This document shows, piece by piece, positions 10,871 to 22,366 of a stretch of 46,118 nucleotides of DNA. Each line of letters opens with the position of its first letter. The stretch's first letter is position 1. Origin of the DNA: Chara braunii (taxonomy: Eukaryota > Streptophyta > Charophyceae > Charales > Characeae); assembly GCA_003427395.1 (NCBI GenBank), contig BFEA01000180.1:1741967-1788084 (forward strand). The letters run 5' to 3'. The notes under the pieces were generated by a model, which saw only the letters and a list, made by a program, of their open reading frames with translations, made no database searches and had not been told where the DNA came from. A program made the translations under genes and the position numbers.

Positions 10871-10990
10871 CGCCGAAGCTTTTACTCCTGGGCGCAGCTC
10901 TTTCTGGCCATCTCGATCGGACCGCTGCACTAAGTCAAAATCTGCCACGTTCACTTGACTTGCGATGCCTTAAAACCCCCAGTTAGAGTC

Positions 10991-11199
10991 TTTCTTCGCC
11001 CAAATCCATCGAGATTTGGACGAGAAATAGGATTTTTGCTCCCGCCATAGCTCTATTCCCGACATCTCAACGCACACCATTTCTCTTCTAGCCCCTCTTC
11101 TACTGACCCAACAACCGAACTAACCCCGCCATTCAACTCGCCTTACTTCAGAACCCCAATTTCAAGTCTTACTTTGCCCGATTCCGTCAAGGAACGGGC
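10991..11199 (+). repeat. CTCGCTYGATTYC hairpin family (block 1 copies)
   Basis: Two hairpins, 10991-11027 (inner arms CCAAATC/GATTTGG, outer TTTCT/AGAAA) and 11176-11199 (GCCCGATTCC with GGAACGGGC, one bulge). They follow the GAATG hairpins just as in block 3, and in reverse as in block 2. Loop sequences are CATCGA and GTCAA. Confidence 0.7.
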
Positions 11200-11419
11200 G
11201 AGTTATGACTTCTTCCTCGCCATCACTTTTGCTTTCATCATCTTCATCATCCACGTCGTCTTCTTTCTCCCGAATATAGCACACCCCTACCACTCACACT
11301 CTAATAGCAGTTCGAGCTACCAAAAGAAAACTGTTAACCAGGTCCCGCCCTCAGTTTATACTTTGTCATGTTTGCGTAGGGGCCGTATTAATCTTCCCTA
11401 CATTACCCCAATTTTTACA

Positions 11420-12655
11420 GATGTCCTGAAGGACACGTAGTGGAGCATCAGTTCCAAGACATTGTTGTCGAACCGGTGCCCATAGGCAATAAAAGGGAGA
11501 AGGGCATGTATCTGGCCAAGGTGTAGGATTGGGTGCACCAGCCATTGCCCATGACCTGCTGCGAGAAGCTTGAGTGTGAGCACCGCCGTTGGGACCGACG
11601 TCGATGCTGGTTCCGGACCAACATTGAGACGCAAGGGCCTGACTCATTTGGTACATGTATGAACTGTTGGAAAACAAAGATTCATTCATTTATTTACTCA
11701 TTTATTTATTTATTGATTGACTGATTGACGTCCCGAAGGATCGAAGGTAAATCCCACAATGAGGCTGCACAAGGTCAGGCCCGGGGCTGGACCTGTATTC
11801 CAGCAGTTTGTGAGTGTGCCAACTGAGCTAGGCCCGCTATATGTCTGGCCAGCCCGCGGTACCAGTGCCTGGGCTGTGTCGCGAACTGAAACCAAAGGGT
11901 AAATAAAAATCAAATGAAAATAAAACAAAAAAAACAGCAGAATGGGTAGGGGTTCCGTATGACCAGCGATACACAGCCTCTGCGCATGGTCACACTACAA
12001 CCCCAAATATGGGACGGGCCAATTTGAGGTTTTGGACATGGTTCAGGTCACACTCTGCTGCCCTTTCTCAGATGGGACACGGCCCCGACCGTCTGCAGCA
12101 AACAACAATTTGGTCCCTTGCTGGTCACACAGCACCATCCACAAGTTGTGCAAAAAAAAACTTCGGATCCCGAATTAAATAAATAAAAATGAACAGGGCA
12201 TTTCCCTTGCCCCGCAGCTCCACAGCCTACTGACAAAATGGGCACAACAATGGTGCATCCGGGACTTCAACAAGATCTGTGTGACCAGTGTTGTCCCTCA
12301 TGGGCCTCGACGGGTATGCTCACACGCGTACCTCTTACGGCAGGTCGTGGGTGTACTAATTGTACTCGTCGGCGGGCCTTAGTGCAGGTTCCAAAATCAG
12401 CACCTGCCCCATCAACATGCCCACACTCAGTTCCCGCAGCAGGTTGTGTTGAGGGACGCCGCACCTGCAGAGAGGCGCCCGATACTTAGCTTTTTTTTCG
12501 TCTCGGCAGCCAGTCACCCACTGGCTCACACGCATGTTGAACTCCTCGGCCCGCGTTCCGACATTTTCATGGGCGTACCAACTGAACCACGCCCGCTGGT
12601 CCCCGCACACAACTCCGGTACCAGCGCTGTTTGTCGCGCCCCAGAAACGGAGCTA
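11420..12655. repeat. Old E-type repeat fragments
   Basis: Diverged copies of a motif like 'ctgctgtgagaggcttgagtg' occur at about 11553 (plus) and 12330-12430 (minus); better copies lie at 14080 and 14464. Between them is A/T-rich, non-coding sequence. No coding family is recognisable. Confidence 0.5.
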
Positions 12656-12659
12656 ACAA

Positions 12660-13494
12660 CTAAAAATAACTAAAGAGAAATAAAAATAAAGGAAAAAATA
12701 AGAATACGAATATCGAAAACCGGTGCTCTAGGGAAGGGAGACTGTCGGTACCGCTCTTAGCTCCGTTGATCGGGCCTCCGGATGGGCCGGCAACAAAACC
12801 AAGGGGGATAGCCCCGCCGGACCCTCAAGTCCTCGACATTTCCAATCGCTCCAGTGCCGCCGGTCGTCGCCCTCGATCCCTGTACCTTCGCTTCGAAAAT
12901 CCAATGTCGTTAACCAATAGTGCTAGTGCCCAAGGCTGAGACGGACTACCGCAAAATCAATATAAATTGTTGCCGCACAACACGCAGACCTATCCAAATA
13001 CCTCAAGGTCAGGCCTTCGCCTATGGATCAAACTCACGACTGCCAACCCATGACGCCCGCTGCTCACAGAGCCTGGCTCTGTCTACGACCGTCAACCTCC
13101 CGCATCTACCGCGCGGAGGTCACCGCTCACGTTCTATTTTCTCTCACATACTCCAGTCACTGCCCAAAGCAACACCACTTCCAATGACGCATGTCGTATG
13201 AACGCAGATGTACCATGGTCACTTCAATAAAAGAAAACATTTCCTAATTTTAATCAAAGCCTAAAATTTTGCTGGCGGAAACGCCGACTCTATAACATCA
13301 AGAATAAATATCATCACAGGCGCCTCGAAATCGCGCACTCACCCACTCTCTACTCCTAGTCAATCATTTAGACGGTGTGAACAAAATACAACCGCGAGTC
13401 ACGCAGTGTGCTCAACTTTCAACCCAAACTTATTCTCTGTCACTTGCAAAATCCCGGGCGGATACCCTTGTAAGGGTATTCGCGCCGACAGCGT
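12660..13494 (+). mobile_element. Repeat D, copy 1 (diverged)
   Basis: Matches D copies 2 and 3 in order: an AATAAA-rich stretch, 'ggcaac/aaaaccaag(g)ggat' near 12790, 'ataaccaatactgctaggcc'-type sequence near 12915, and the terminal hairpin near 13455-13483. The left end is unclear. It is much more diverged than copies 2 and 3 are from each other. Solo LTR is the likeliest class, but no direct target duplication is visible. Confidence 0.6.
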
Positions 13495-13949
13495 GCTTCT
13501 TGCAAGTCACGCCGGTACGACCTCGTCCGGAGTTGGCGGCGTACTTGCTGGAGAGAGTTGAGTCCTGTCTGGATGAGCGACGTGCGAGCCACGTCGATGG
13601 TGGAATGCAACCCCGTGCGGCCCGGGTGTGCGCGGCGTTGTAGGCCAGAGGGACACGCAACCCCTTGTCCCCCTTGATTCTGGTGTTCCCCACATTTTAT
13701 TTTTATTCATTGGTATTTTTACTATTGTTATTATTCCCATTTTTATTTCGTGCCTTTGACTCAGAGATTGGCTCCGAGACCGGCGTCAGGACCGACAGAC
13801 CTGACTCACTTGCTATGTCGTCGGACATGGGTGGTCGTCGCAGCAGTCGTCGAACTTGAACAAGCCTTTTATTATTTTTAATTTAGAGGGATCGTCATAG
13901 TTTTTATGCATGTTCGAGATGCTGGTGGGATTTCTCTACAACGAGGAGG
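13495..13949. other. No gene recognised
   Basis: Sequence between D copy 1 and the E tandem repeat. The small frames on both strands match nothing known. Confidence 0.45.
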
Positions 13950-14855
13950 GATTGAAACCCCCCACGGGTGGCCGACAAGGCACTCGAGGACCTTCGGTGA
14001 GCTCCCTTTGGGTTGGTCCATGGCGCGGGAGAAAGCTGAGTGGCGGGGGTTGCTGCGAATGCACCATCCGCCAACCACGATCTGCTGTGAGAGGGTGAGC
14101 ATGAGCATGCCCGTTGAGGCCCAACAAAAGGGGAACTGTGCCTGTGGCACAACGGGTCTCAAGGGTTGGGCACCAGTGGGGGACTGCCGCAGTACAGGCT
14201 ATGCGGCAAGCTGTTCCAGCGGCAGTTCGCGTGAATCCCCCCCCCCCGTTTCAATCTTCAAAATTCTCCCTTGGATTATGGCTACAAGATCTGCACAGGG
14301 ACCCGCCTCACCCAGGCTCACGCTGCAGGCTGAGCGGCGGGCCAGCATCTCCCACTCCTCGTAGTAGCCAGGCTGACTATGGGTCGTGCGCTGCACTACC
14401 AACTATTTTTCGGGCTGATCGGCTCGGCAGGGGTCACGGTGGGGGCACCGTCAGCCGCCACGGTCTGCTGTGAGAGGCTTAAGTGTGAGTATGCCCAGCC
14501 CCAAGGCCTACCATGGAGTGGCCTGAATATGAAATGTGCCGGTGGGATCCGAAAGGTGGGAATTGTGCTTTGGGTACAATGGGCCAGGGGGCACCAGTGG
14601 GAGGCTGACGCAGTGTTGGCTGTGCGGCAAGGCTGTCCCAGCAGTTGTTCCATGGGACACCTCCCCACCGCGGCCTCCGAAGTTGTCATTTGCATATTTG
14701 CTACTACCACCGAGATCTGCACTGGGACTGACCTCACTCAGGCCCATGCTACAGGTTTAGTAGTGGGCCGCATCCTCCTACTTACAACCCTGCATCCTCC
14801 TATTACATCCTCCTTAGCAGGACTTGACTTCATGACCACGGTCTGCTGTTTGTGA
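13950..14855. repeat. E repeat, two tandem copies about 384 bp apart
   Basis: TCTGCTGTGAGAG occurs at 14080 and 14464. Flanking landmarks repeat in the same order in each copy: 'gggcaccagtgggggactg' versus 'gggcaccagtgggaggctg', 'tgcggcaagctgttccagc' versus 'tgcggcaaggctgtcccagc', and 'agatctgcacagggac' versus 'agatctgcactgggac'. A third partial copy starts near 14838. A related fragment may lie near 40775. Class unknown. Confidence 0.7.
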
Positions 14856-15053
14856 CGGTCGACGCCTGGACGGTACGGGTTAGTGCGCAGTGTAGCGCAG
14901 ACGGGAGGCAATGTCTAGTGCATGAGAAGACTGTGAAGCAGACAAGGTAAGGCAAAAGAAGAGGGGCGAACCTGGAGAGGATTTTGTGCAAAATCATACG
15001 GGGAGAGGTCGCGCAGCGATGGAGGAGCTATGACGAGTAAAAAGAGTGTAACT

Positions 15054-15259
15054 CGCCCGTTTCCCAATGAAATCGGGCAAGAGCAGATGCTAGACCGGGG
15101 TTTTCAAGCCGGGCGAGTTTATTGGTAGTGTTCGTTTTAGTAATGGGTTGGTAGAAAGGCAGCCGGTAGAGAAAAATGGTGCGCGGGCTATGGCAGGAAG
15201 GACGAGGAAGGAGAGTAGAAATTACATATCTCACTCGTTTCCGGGTGAAATCGAGCGAG
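15054..15259 (-). repeat. CTCGCTYGATTYC hairpins (block 2 copies)
   Basis: Two hairpins at 15054-15079 (CGCCCGTTTC with GAAATCGGGC, one bulge) and 15234-15257 (CTCGTTTC with GAAATCGAG). In reverse complement they match the pattern at 11176 and 39418. Confidence 0.7.
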
Positions 15260-15384
15260 GGAGGATGCGAAATAGAGGTTTTGGGATTCTGCGCGTCGAA
15301 TGGCAGCATTGTGTTTGACGGTAGAGCAATCGTTTGGCCGATATAAGCACCAAGAGCTGCGTCGGAGAAGGAAGCTCTTCCTCG

Positions 15385-15410
15385 TTTATTTTATTTTATT
15401 TTATTTTATT
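15385..15410. repeat. (ATTTT)n microsatellite
   Basis: About five TTTTA pentamers just before the block 2 GAATG hairpin at 15422-15456 (GATGTATCTTCCC/GGGAAGATTCATC). Confidence 0.9.
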
Positions 15411-16276
15411 GCAAATACCTAGATGTATCTTCCCATGGGGCAGGGGAAGATTCATCCTTAATTATATTCTGAGCAATAGGGCGGGGCGGCTTCCTCGTCG
15501 AAAGCGGGATGATGGGTTTTTCTTTCTATTGCCAATTGCTCCGTTGTTACGATACCACCCTCTGCTTTGTGAGTGATCAGGTTCGTCAGTGAGATGCACT
15601 TGGCCACATCCTAGTGAAAGATCTATTGTGGGCATAAGCAAGTGAGTGAGCAGAGTTTATGAGGAGGCAGCGAGCAGCCCAGCGGGTCTGAAATTCACAG
15701 GGAAGTGAGAGAGTTGGAGTGCTTAACTGGGAGGGGGGGCTGATTGTTGATGCACGACCCTCAAATGTTGAACAACGAGTGGTCAGTACATGACTGCTTC
15801 ACTGGGTCAGAAGTAATGAGCCATGGGTTGAAGATGTTCGAGAGGGAGCAACAAGGAACCAGCCGTAGAGGTAGACTTACCTGCTGACAGTAAGCTGTTT
15901 GGTCTGACTGAACGGAGCTGCAGCGAACCCTGGGCGGGGCGGCTTCATGTGAATTTGTGCGGTATCTCAAACGGTTACGTTGGGTAGAGATTGGCAGGTA
16001 GTAGTGGGTGAGGCTGGTCGAAGGAGAAAAGAGAGAAGAACTTTGACAAAAGAGGGAGAGATTATACTTACCGGGAGATTGAGCCAATGCCCCTTCGCTG
16101 AGCTCTCCTGCCCTGCAGCCTTGGGATTCGGGTTTAAGGACCAGCGTGCAGACAGGCCAGCAGATAATTGGCTCACCAGACGAGGTGATGCATGCGGCGG
16201 ACATCAACGAAAGCTTGTAGCGGCTCGCCCTCAATACCCTGCTAGGCCTGTGAATTCGGCCGCTAGTTGTGTCCTG

Positions 16277-16298
16277 GTACACACACACACACACACAG
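16277..16298. repeat. (AC)n microsatellite
   Basis: A pure run of about ten AC units. Confidence 0.95.
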
Positions 16299-17569
16299 GG
16301 TCGAAGAGAAGCGGGAAGGTAAAATGAAAGGAAGAAATTGGGCACAGTGAGAACGGGGAGAAGAGGGTGTGACACTGTGTGTTCCTAGTTGTGATCTAGT
16401 GGGAGGTCGTTCCAAACCTGGCCGTGCGGCCGGCCAGGTACACTGAGTATAGAGGGGAGAGAGACGCGAGCGCAGGGCAAAGCAGGTTGGGTACGTCCGT
16501 TATCACGGCGGACTGCACATTGGCTGTCGTAGGAGCTCGATAATACACCAGGCACGACACTGACCCTAGTGATTGCAAATAACGGTTACAGGCTGTACGG
16601 GCTGGGACGAAGTCACAATCAACGTTTGTATACGCTCCTACCAGGTGTCAATGACTGCATGACCAGTCAGACCGTTGTTGCTTCAGTCAGTGTGTTGCGT
16701 ACTCTGCAGCACGGAGTAGCGAGGGGACAAGAGGAGGTTTACCTATTAACTAGCATGCCGCCTATCTCATCGGTCTGAGCAGCGGGAAGACCGAACGCAG
16801 ATTGAAGTCCTAGTTGTGGACTGTGCGCCACCTATCCCGTTGGAATAATGAGGAAGGAACACGTTCCGGGAAGTGCAGTGGGGCATGCCATTCTCAGTAA
16901 CGTACCTTCTTGTAGGGGATTCCTCGTTACTGTGTACTTGGCAGAATGCTCAGCAGGTGCACGCATGAAAACTGTTGGATTTTAGGCATGAGGGCGAACC
17001 TGAAAAGTGGGAAGTAGAAGAAGGGAGGACGAAGGGGTTCGAACAGCGGAGGTACTTCCTTGCTTCCGGCACCTGAGGTTGCGGGCCGGCTGTGTGTCGC
17101 AGTGGCAGGTGGTGCTGTACAACCCCGAAAAGAGCTCGCACTGTAATAATCTGTGTTTTGGCCGCCGCTACCGGTGTAGTTCTGGCCACTGATTAATGTT
17201 GTGTGTCCGGGCAGCGTTAGTCACAATGACGATAGTTGCTGCGCTGTCTTTTGCTGCGTGGATTACGATGTCTACCACAGTTTGTTGCATATGCGGCACA
17301 TCAATTGCGCATGGTTAGACAGTTTCCTATACCGACCGATAGCGCGATGCCTGCCCCATTGAAGTGACGAAGCGAGAGGGAAGCTACAGGAAGAGAAGGT
17401 TGTACTCTTGGGACACAGCTCGTGTCTTGGGAGGAGGCCAAAACCTTTCAGACCATGAACTGCAAAGAAACTAAGCTTGTTGAAAAGGAGTACTGTTGCG
17501 AATTGGAAGGTCGTCGGAAGGTCAACAGAAGGCAGGCGGGCTTCAGTTTGATCAAGTTGCTAAATGCCT

Positions 17570-17760
17570 TGGCCACCATTGCGGGGCCCTCAGGCGAATG
17601 AAGGTATCAAGGCCCTCTCCTAAGAGTTGAGTTGTTCCCTTTTTATATCTCGAGAGTCTGGAAACCCTATATTCTGCCTTTCTTAATCTCAGTCTAATCC
17701 TGGTTACGAGAGGAAGGCGGCAGGCGGGATTGCAACCCGTAGGACCGCAGCAAGACTTTG
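17570..17760 (-). repeat. Conserved core of the repeat blocks (copy 2)
   Basis: Reverse-complement match to 7790-8040 and 37480-37740; landmarks read on plus are 'ttgcggggccctcaggc', 'aaggccctctcct', 'ggttacgagaggaag' and 'ggcgggattgcaacccgtag'. Confidence 0.75.
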
Positions 17761-17799
17761 TGGGGAATGGCTCAGGGTTGTGTTTATTTGACTGTTTTC

Positions 17800-18345
17800 T
17801 AAAGGGTCAGGCATTGTTTCTAAATTGAATGGCCTGGTTGCTATGATTATTTTCTGAGGGTTTGCCTGATGTGAAAGAGTTTTCTTGTTTTATTCTGAGG
17901 GAGAATTTTGGTCTAAGGATGAACAATGTTTCTAAGCTGAATGGCTTAGCCTGAAAACCACGCACATGAGTACAACATGAGTATAAAAGAAAGTATTTTA
18001 CTTTTACTTGCATGTGAACTGACAGTTGGGCATTGTTTCCAAGACGAATGGTTCAACGTTAAGCCATATCACGAAGAAGAGAGAGATAAATTATAGAGTA
18101 TAATTAAAAATAGTATGGGCAAGCTGAACATTGTCTCCAAGCCGAATGGTTGAGTCCCCTGCCCATATTTGCATTTTTTTTTGAGAACAAAGTCAGAAAG
18201 TTATTAAATCTTGGATAGTAAACAGTTCCGGGCGACTAGAATGGTCTAGTCATATGTCCAAAGAAGAGAAAAGTAGTAGTGCAACCTATTCGTGTATATC
18301 CTAAGGCACGCTAGACATTGTTTCCAAACCGAATGGTCTAGCACT
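17800..18345 (-). repeat. Stem-loop array with 19-nt core (block 2)
   Basis: Core (plus strand) is of the type ATTGTTTCCAAACCGAATG, the reverse complement of the block 3 core. Clear units: CAGGC/GCCTG at 17808-17836, GTTGGGC/GTTCAAC at 18025-18057 (all seven pair if two G-T wobbles are allowed), and GCTAGAC/GTCTAGC at 18310-18342 (perfect). Less perfect units lie near 17922, 18121 and 18225. The core is exactly 19 nt in all three clear units. Confidence 0.85.
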
Positions 18346-18624
18346 TATGCCGTATGTAAGTTGGGTATGAGGGTTGAAGTACCTGAAGGTTCATGAACTA
18401 TTTTATATAAATGAACTTGGGATGGTGAGAGTACTTACGCTTGTGGGTTGAACGACATGTGACTGAGTGATGCCACTGCTTAGTACGAGTTTCCGTTGAT
18501 AGGTAGTTGTTTTAGTTGCTCGCCACGTGCTAGAGTCATAGGAGTTAGTTTCAATTGTTGCATTTTCTTAGCAAAGTTTATTTTACTTAGGTCGATTTCT
18601 GCATTTTGTGGGATATTTTATTAT

Positions 18625-18935
18625 ACTTGGTCTTTTATAAATCTCGGTAAGCCACTTTCTTTATGGGAAGCGCTGCTGAAATTTCTACAAAACCAATGAG
18701 TTAGTCAGATTTTATCTTTTCAAAGTTCAGTTTGTCCGACTTTTATATATGACTTAGTAAAAATCTGGAGAGTCTCTTTTTCTAAAGGGAGTGCTGCACA
18801 AATTTTTGCTAATTCAGGGAGTTCGACAAAATTTGACTTTGAAAGGTTAAAGATTATTTATGTTTTCATATTTAGGCTGATATTAATTCTGGAAAGACAC
18901 TTTTCCCATGGGAAACGCTGTCGAAATTTTCCTAG
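18625..18935 (-). repeat. GGCAGCGCTTCCCG hairpin units (block 2)
   Basis: Three reversed units with cores near 18672, 18790 and 18908, 118 bp apart: 'gggaagcgctgctgaaattt', 'gggagtgctgcacaaattt' and 'gggaaacgctgtcgaaattt'. They match the block 3 units at 35795-36350. Confidence 0.8.
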
Positions 18936-18960
18936 TTTAGAGAAGATAGATTATATTTCA

Positions 18961-18982
18961 ACAGGTGGCGACTCTGGCGATC
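18961..18982 (+). promoter_or_regulatory. Possible LTR end plus primer-binding site (tRNA-Arg-like)
   Basis: Right after the hairpin array the sequence reads ACA, GG, then TGGCGACTCTG. The same layout (ACA, GG, TGGCGCCGTTGC) marks the true PBS of the gypsy element at 34.02 kb. TGGCGACTCTG resembles the start of plant PBSs matching the 3' end of tRNA-Arg, but only about 11 nt agree. The block 3 counterpart is at 35750-35774. If real, the hairpin-rich block is an LTR of several kb. Confidence 0.35.
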
Positions 18983-19910
18983 CACTCTGCATAGGGGAGA
19001 TTCTGCCATAGCTCTACCTTTCTTTGAGACAAGGCTTAGAGATAGACCTAGGCTTGGCTATCAAAAGAGTCGTGAGTGAGAACGTGTCATGGGGATTGGA
19101 TCTCCATACATTGACGATTTAGCTTGGACGTTGACCTGTCGTATGATAGAGGTCTCCTTTGGACATTCGATCCAGGATTTGGACTAGTTACAACTTGATC
19201 TCATAAGGATCATCTTCCGTTATCACTGATAACAAGTCAGTTGGTTGATCGCCGACTTGTCGGCTCACGACATAACTTTGCTGACACATGTACCTCAACC
19301 TTTTTGCCTTAGCCCTGTGATTTGATGTGTTTCTTTGAGGGTTTTAACCAGACTTCTTTTAATGGTCATTACAAAGAACTTATGAGATTTATGGAAAGTT
19401 GAACTATAACTGGGGCTTGGGTGCGTGAGGCATGGTGTGAGTTGACCACATTGGTGTATGACAATGTGACTATTGTGTGTGGCTGTGTTTCATACAGGTT
19501 AGTATTTTGGAGCTTGGTATATGGGTTATACTTAGGAGGCAGTGAGAATGACAACCATGTGACGCACGATCTGCTTACCTGATGGGTTTATGTTTCTCTT
19601 TCCTTTATTTTATCTTGAGTCCTGATTAGATATATGAATGTGGATGTTTATTTATTTACTGATTGATTTTGTTTATTGATTTCTATAGTTGGACGTTGTA
19701 GTCCGTGACAGCCGTTAAGGTCAAACCCCTTGACTCTTTCCAGGCCCTGGATGATGGAGCTGGTCTCAAGGGCGATAAGAGACGGCTGCCACCACAAGTA
19801 TGAACTTGTGTACCACCCGCTCTCCGCAGGGTGCAGAAGAGGGTGTGGTTTCTTACCACACTTGGCGGTTGTCCAACGTCAAGAGATCATTTCCTCAAGG
19901 CGGGTGTCAG

Positions 19911-20661
19911 TCGACATTTGAGTGTCGGATGCGAACTTTGAAATTAACGAGGACCGCATGAATATGGGTACTACATAGTGCGCCATCATTGCGACCGCGT
20001 GCATACGCTTGCATTGCGAGTCGACATAAGTTAGCCCTGCGTCCGCGCAGTCTTATACTAAGTCTCGCGCGCGACGCCTCTCCGATTTTCGAGCCGAAGA
20101 GGTATGGGATGGCTACTAAGGAACTAGGAGTGTTGTCGCGTTGTTTGTTTTGTGTTGTTCTGTTCATATATGTGTATGTGTGTGTATTCTTATTTTTATG
20201 TTTCTTATAGTGGTGTGCGCGTGGTGTGTGGGATGCGTCCTAGTCGACCGGCGACGAATCGCGCTTGGGACCTCAGCCCCCCAAAGATGTCGGTTCACGT
20301 GCGGATCTGATAGAGGCGTATTACCGCGCGTACCCCCTATGCTAGAGCGAATGAGAAACGTCCTCGGCTGGTCCACCTCTGCGATTGCAACTGATCAACT
20401 TTCGTACTGTAGACTGGTAGCTCGGCGGGTATACGCCCACCGAGGGAGGTGACAACTCACGTAAGGTGGAGGTAAGTCGTGCCTGACGTAGGCCCTATCC
20501 TGTTGTAGGGGCTCGCGAGAGGTATGGCTGGCGCATTACGCTGGAGCGGCTTGCGGAAGCTCTATGTATGTATCCCAACGAGGATTTAGACCAACTCCTG
20601 CGTGACGCGGCCGAGAGGGTCCCGCGTTGCCCTTGAGTAGTGCCGACCGATGCGCTCGACA
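19911..20661 (+). mobile_element. Lone LTR of the tRNA-Asp gypsy family
   Basis: About 751 bp align with the reverse complement of the 5' LTR at 34024-34754. Shared landmarks: GACA(C/T)TTGAGTG at the start, 'gcatacgcttgcattgcgag', 'tatactaagtctc', 'cgtttgttttgtgt', 'gatgtcggttc', 'gcgattgcaactgat' and GCGCTCGACA at the end. No PBS follows; repeat D starts at once. Its orientation is opposite to the gypsy element, so it is not that element's 3' LTR. No 5-bp direct repeat is visible at the ends. Confidence 0.8.
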
Positions 20662-21545
20662 GTGAACCCGAAGCGTAGGTCGTGTACCTTCAGCACTACC
20701 TACCTCTTGCCCCAAGTGCAATTACAAACCCAACCCGAACCGCGCCCTGTTCTTAGTCTCGGCGTGGTAGAGGACTTTCGCCAACATCCCGGACGTGTGG
20801 ACCCGTTCGAACGAGGCGCGCACTCAAGGTCCTCGACTGTCGTGGCGGCCTCTATCCAATGACGAGTGTGAGTCAAAGGACGCCTATGCCTACATAATAA
20901 AATAATAAAAATATATAAACTTTTAATCGCCAGAATACGGCGAGCGAGGGTTAAAAGAGGCCGCTAGTACCGTTCTGACCCTGCCGATGGCAAAACCAAG
21001 GAGGATCTCCCCGTTGGGCCCCCAACCCCTTGGTCCCTTCGCGCTACTATGATATCCCTGTGTCGCTGTCTCCCGACCTCGATCTTTGAATCTTTCTGAT
21101 GAAGTCCGATGCTATAACCAATACTGCTAGGCCCAAGTCTGGGTCAGGCTTGAATAAACCCGTAAATGACACGACATTGCGCGACGAGCAGACCTACCGA
21201 ATCGCTTTCAACATTCACGCTGCTGTCGACACCGCCCTCCACACGTACGCACGAACCATGGGCAGGCATACTAGTCAAAGAAACAAAATATTTTTATTCT
21301 TAACTTGATTAGAAATAAAATTCAGGTCGGCGATCCGGCCGACTCTTCAATCATCAACAATTAAAAATCACGAGCCTCAAAGCCTGAGCGTCCACACACC
21401 CTGTGCTCTAGCCAACTATCCAGACAACGCAAGTTACAGACGCAGCCGCGCCTGATGTGAAATACTTAATCTTTCAACCAACTTATTTTTCGTCCATTGC
21501 AAAAACCAGGGCGGATACCCTTGTAAGGGTATTCGCACCGACAGC
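20662..21545 (+). mobile_element. Repeat D, copy 2
   Basis: About 880 bp nearly identical (roughly nine bases in ten by eye) to 40904-41789. Begins TGAACCCGAAGCG and ends CCGACA, so it has TG...CA ends like an LTR. The right end carries a hairpin, ATACCCTT-GT-AAGGGTAT, flanked by GCGG and TCGC (21511-21535). A 69-codon frame at 21099-21308 is shared with copy 3 but has no known domain. Probably a solo LTR. Confidence 0.7.
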
Positions 21546-21815
21546 TTACCGGACCTTAAGCGACGTCCTCGTCGCTTCGCAAAATCAAGAAGTTATAAAT
21601 CCATTCACAATTTCAAATGCTGACGAGACAGGAACCAATTCGATTAGCGGACAGACTCAGGGTTGAGGCCTCCAACAATCCAAACCCTTATAACTATATG
21701 CCGCCAAGGTTCCAACCTGGGTTTCCATTGTCTTGACATTTGGACGCAGGTGTACTATACATATGTACTACAACATAAGTCTTAGCGGCCCCTCTCAACT
21801 GACCCCTCCCCTTCG
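21546..21815. other. No gene recognised
   Basis: Short unique stretch between D copy 2 and the foldback element. Confidence 0.45.
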
Positions 21816-22366
21816 TCCTAGACAAACGTCAACGAAAAAAATTTCTAGAATTAAATAATCATTTTATAGTAAAATTACAATCTAAATTTTAAATTTTCAA
21901 TCCATCTTAAAAAATGTCATTCCAATTTTAAAAATTTTCATCTTACTTGCAACCTTTCATTCCAAGAATAAGGTATTCCTTCTTATTTGCACCGCATGCT
22001 AGAGATGGAATGAAAGTCTGGATGAGTTCATGAAATATTTTAATTGAACTGTCATTCTAAGTAAGGATTTTCGGTCATAAATAGGTTAATTCAATCTAAA
22101 TTAGAAGATATTTGTTGTAGTAGAATGAAAATTTAATTAAAATATTTAATAAACTCGTTCAGACTTTCATTCCATCTTGAACAAATAGATGTAGTTGAAA
22201 GGGAAAACTCATTTTTAGACGGGAACTTATCAAATAAAACTGAAAATTTTAGAATTTGACGAACATTGGAATGATAATTTATAAATATGAAGGATTGTTT
22301 TTTTATGGAATGTTTTTTCAGCTTTCATTTCTCGTGGGAATTTTTCTGTTGGTCGGCTTTTCGTTA
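21816..22366. mobile_element. AT-rich foldback / MITE-like element
   Basis: Much more A/T-rich than its surroundings. It contains a long imperfect inverted repeat: 22003-22059 and 22121-22177 (57-bp arms, most positions paired, 61-bp spacer), both ending in AGATGGAATGAAAGTCTG-type sequence. Weaker complementarity continues outward to 'caacgaaaaaaattt' at about 21828 and 'gaatttttctgttgg' at about 22340. The exact ends and target duplication are unclear. No transposase frame. Confidence 0.65.

Larger units (their letters stand above)
5570..11215 (+). mobile_element. Repeat block 1 (non-coding, hairpin-rich)
   Basis: This block shares its order of parts with block 3 (same orientation) and block 2 (reverse): GGCAGCGCTTCCCG hairpins, a 'ctagcac-nn-ggcgagca' motif (6003 here, 36447 in block 3), an array of 19-nt-core stem-loops, a 'ttgacccggtcaaacgcat' motif (7532 here, 37217 in block 3), a well-conserved 250-bp core near 7790-8040, and then two more hairpin families to about 11.2 kb. 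The array core sequence differs from blocks 2 and 3, so block 1 is a separate subfamily. No transposase or polymerase frame is present. I infer a non-autonomous element or a very long LTR. Strand is only relative to the other blocks. Confidence 0.65.
14950..19910 (-). mobile_element. Repeat block 2 (inverted copy)
   Basis: The reverse complement runs in the same order as block 3: GGCAGC hairpins at 18625-18935, 'cacgtgctagagtcatagga' at about 18525, the stem-loop array at 17800-18345, the conserved core at 17570-17760, and GAATG and CTCGCTYGATTYC hairpins near 15.05-15.46 kb. Homology with block 3 continues past the GGCAGC end through 18966-19910 (landmarks 'ttatcactgataac', 'cgccgac', 'acgttgtagtccgtg') up to the LTR at 19911. 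A 204-codon minus-strand frame at 15761-16375 has no known domain and I do not call it a gene. Confidence 0.65.

Noticed and set aside
15761-16375. 204-codon minus-strand gene
   Set aside because: No domain, Cys/Ser-rich mixture, includes an (AC)n microsatellite, and lies in a repeat block whose other copies lack the frame.
19911-20661. 3' LTR of the gypsy element
   Set aside because: It lies on the opposite strand to the element's 5' LTR, so it cannot be the normal 3' LTR.
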